A DNA stretch of 64,000 nucleotides from Erythroxylum novogranatense (lineage: Eukaryota; Streptophyta; Magnoliopsida; Malpighiales; Erythroxylaceae): the NCBI GenBank assembly GCA_029891385.1, contig CM057230.1, positions 51,501,414-51,565,413 of the forward strand, in the 5' to 3' direction. The notes below the pieces were generated by a model. It did not search any database and had not been told where the DNA came from. It saw nothing but the letters and a program-made list of their open reading frames with translations. Positions 61,377 through 64,000 of the stretch are shown one piece after another. Made by a program: the position numbers and the translations under genes. Every line of letters starts with the position of its first letter. Within the stretch, counting starts at the first letter, position 1.

Positions 61377-61393
61377 CCCCGGTAATGGTGCTA
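61377..61393 (-). other. Decayed Athila/Tat primer binding site
   Basis: Minus strand TAGCACCATTACCGGGG differs from the canonical TGGCGCCGTTGCCGGGG (intact at 57751-57767) by four G-to-A changes only. Confidence 0.75.
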
Positions 61394-62680
61394 AAACCTA
61401 ATAGTTACTTCATATTTAGCTCAAAGTTTTAAAACTAATTAAAGTTGTTATACCGTAAGTATAGGACTCGTATAAAATAATATAGCAAGGTATCATTTCT
61501 TTGAGGATTGGTTTTTCACCTTGTAATTCAGATGGACTTTTATTTAACTAAACCAAATAATGAGAGATTGAAATTGAAAAAATTCTCAATTTAAAGACTT
61601 GCAAGTACACATCAAAATGTCACAAAAATGAGAACACAATGTTGGCTTAAAGAATCAAACTATAAAGGTGAGGTTCATACTCTCCATATCATGTAATCCC
61701 TCACTTTGGTAATGAAATCATACTTAGTCCTAGGCATTATAATGTATTGGCCCTCCATCTCTTAATAATCTAACTAATTAGTCCCAAAATAATGATTATG
61801 TTCGGTATGTAATCTCTCAACCTACATACTTCACTTAACCTTTAAATGGATATGAAGTAACCTATTGAAAAACTATCAAAACATCCAAGATCTTTCTCTA
61901 GATGTCATGTTAGCTTGATCTGTAAAGTGTTCTCAAGGCTACCCACTCTTTTCCTAACTTCATTTCTCAATGTAGGCAAGGTATATAAAGTCTACACATC
62001 ATAAGCAATAAAGCAAACCATATATTAAATCGAAGTGAGCTCTTACATAGTTATGGTAAGAACAACCCTCAAATCTACTTAGAAATCCATTAAAATAATC
62101 AAAAGCATCCTCATAACAAGTCCATACATCTTCTCCATACCATAACTAAACAAAAACCAATGAGAGAAGAGAGAATATAAGGCTTATGAGTTGAAGAACA
62201 ATGCTGGAACCTGGAGTGGTAGCTTTCAGATCTCTTGAAATCATTTGATACTCCTTGAAAATCCCCTAAAAATATTTATGTATTCCTCCTTTTGTTGTGC
62301 TACATGACCCTCCTCTTTTTTTAGGTATAAAATATGGTTTGTATACCCCTTTGGGTGCTTAAACCGATTTAGGATACAAGTGGAGCAAAGCTGGAAAATT
62401 CCAGCTTCTATCTAGATCACGATCATGAATTTTTCAGCCTTATTTTCTTCTTTTGTTTATCCTTTGATACCTTCGACAAGTCCATATGCAAGTAAGTTGA
62501 TAATCAATACAAATAAGATGCAAATCCTACTTAAACATTGACATACTGCCATGCAAAATGTATGTACATCAAAACACTTAAAAACCATGGAAAACCTAAG
62601 CTTAAAAATTTTCATTTATAACCTAACATGCAATTTATCATATACAAGCACATACACATGCAAGTTATATGCAAATTAGC
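61394..62680 (-). repeat. Probable 5' LTR of the Athila-like element
   Basis: Lies directly upstream (minus strand) of the primer site. Contains LTR-end-like words (AATCCTCAAAGAAATGATAC, TACGAGTCCTATAC). The outer edge is a guess: on the minus strand a TGCATATAACTTG start follows an A/G-rich AAAAAAAGGC near 62680. No partner LTR found in the window, so this is not confirmed. Confidence 0.4.
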
Positions 62681-64000
62681 CTTTTTTTGTAGTGTCGAAT
62701 CTTGTATGTGTTTCTAAGAAAAAGAATTTGTTCATTTTTCGGGGTCAAGACATAACCTAGGCTAAACATCTTAGTATGTATACTAAGTATTCAGATTATC
62801 CCATAAAATGACTTGGACAATCCTCTAACAAATATCACTTATCACTCTCTAGCTTACTATTAAAAGAAAGCTTAGAGTAAGAATAAAAATTGTTATTTAT
62901 AGCTTATCTAAATTGATTGTGTGATGTATAATTCCTAATTGTAAAGTCATAATCACATCTTCCATATATTTCCTTATGCTCAAATAATTTGCATCACCCT
63001 TTTACATCTTTGTAATTTAGATTGGAATATTGTGGACTGACTTGATAACATGAGGTAATTGATCTTCACAACCTTAATAAGGCCTCTATCATGCAAAGAA
63101 ATCAAGCTAACCTTATTAGACTTATATTAGACCACCATTGAAAGGTAAGGCCTTACTAATTAAATCTCGCCATTGGTCTAAGACTTAAAACCTACGATTT
63201 TGACTCACATAATTCAATGGAATTAACTTAATGAATATGGTCCGCTTTCTTTAAAGAAAACGTTTTTATTCCATCTCAATGAATCCATCCACAAAAAATG
63301 TCTAGGTCCCAATGCTTCCACTATACACTTTGATTCTTGAAAAAACAGAGTTTAGATAGTACATACTAATTAGATACAAAATTTATAATAAAATATATAA
63401 AATACACCCATTATATTCTATATCCCACAAATATGTATAATTATGCCTATATGACACTAGCAATCTCTCCATAATACTTATCAAGGAAATTCATGATGTA
63501 AGTACCTTATAAGATTTAAAAAATCATATTAAATATGTTACATAATAGTGTCAAAGAAACATACACAATGTCATGTATTTGATCAGGATAGGTCCTAACT
63601 AATTCACTCTATCAATAGACTCATACACATTTGAATTTGTCCATGAATGACACACCTTATTCCAAGCGTGGATTATCGATAAACATTTAATTGAGTATGT
63701 TTTCATTCCCATATATAGTATGTTTTGTTTGATTATATGAGATTTTTATTGCTTTTGGTATTATTTTATTTCTAGAGTATTTTTAGGTCTCAATTTCCTT
63801 CATGAATCAAAAGTAGAAGGATTTGGGTGAAATTGGGATAAAAGATCGAAGAATTAAAGTTATTTTAGAGATATACGCCTGAGTGATAAAGAACATGTTT
63901 ATGAAATATAAGTCACTATGAACGTGTAAAGTTCTGAAAATGTTGCTTTATCTGTATGAAGATACATGCCCATTTAAGTAATGTACATAATTGTGTCCCA
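62681..64000. other. No recognisable feature
   Basis: AT-rich sequence without coding frames, repeats or element ends that I can support. Probably old transposon or intergenic DNA. Confidence 0.5.

Noticed and set aside
725..62680. CpG-rich regular repeats as a CRISPR-like array
   Set aside because: Spacing and repeat sequence vary, cores are self-complementary, and the clusters sit inside plant LTR retrotransposons; no cas genes.

Overview
The window looks like repeat-dense nuclear DNA of a flowering plant, probably a eudicot. It contains plant-type LTR retrotransposons of several lineages (a Tekay-like chromovirus, a Sirevirus-like copia, Athila/Tat-like Ty3 pieces), a plant L1 LINE with a C-terminal RNase H domain, a tRNA-derived SINE and one intron-containing plant gene. 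There are no operons, ribosome binding sites, rRNA, tRNA genes or CRISPR arrays. Lineage calls come from recognised protein motifs and element structure; no database search was possible.

Layout. 1-25,073 is a nested stack. An old Ty1/copia relic (1-724 and 21,399-25,073, including its 3' LTR) was split by a plus-strand chromovirus (725-21,398). That chromovirus was itself hit twice: by a minus-strand Ty3-like element with long LTRs and a non-coding interior (3,891-13,376, perfect 5-bp duplication GCTGA), and by a solo LTR that cuts the reverse transcriptase just before its FIDD site (14,946-16,875). 26,150-38,050 holds pieces of an old LINE, interrupted by a DNA-transposon-like sequence and by a 9.4-kb minus-strand Sirevirus-like copia element (26,418-35,807, perfect duplication GTTCC) that keeps gag, protease, integrase, RT/RNase H and an envelope-like extra region, all broken. 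39,831-40,012 is a minus-strand SINE. 40,421-44,129 is a 5'-truncated L1 with poly(A) and a 14-bp target duplication.

45,126-46,147 (minus) is the only convincing host gene: three coding exons that splice in frame to 181 aa, an intron in the 5' UTR, and a TATA box near 46,759. About 46,770-49,570 is AT-rich DNA without a supported gene.

49,570-62,680 is a second nest. A decayed minus-strand Athila-like element (LTR, primer site and gag start on the right; gag end, protease and RT start on the left) is split by a composite LTR-interior-LTR-interior array (51,709 to about 60,916) with no coding capacity. The left LTR of that array contains a second solo LTR (52,364-54,485, perfect duplication CTCAG) of the same family as the one in the chromovirus, in opposite orientation. 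62,680-64,000 shows nothing I can assign.

No gene-based system (defence island, biosynthetic cluster or similar) is visible. The least explained signal is a set of CpG-dense clusters built on a self-complementary core, ACGTCGCGACGT and variants, sitting in the LTRs or interiors of three otherwise unrelated retrotransposon families. Many differences between LTR pairs and many frameshifts cluster in CG-containing words, so some of the decay may be consensus error.
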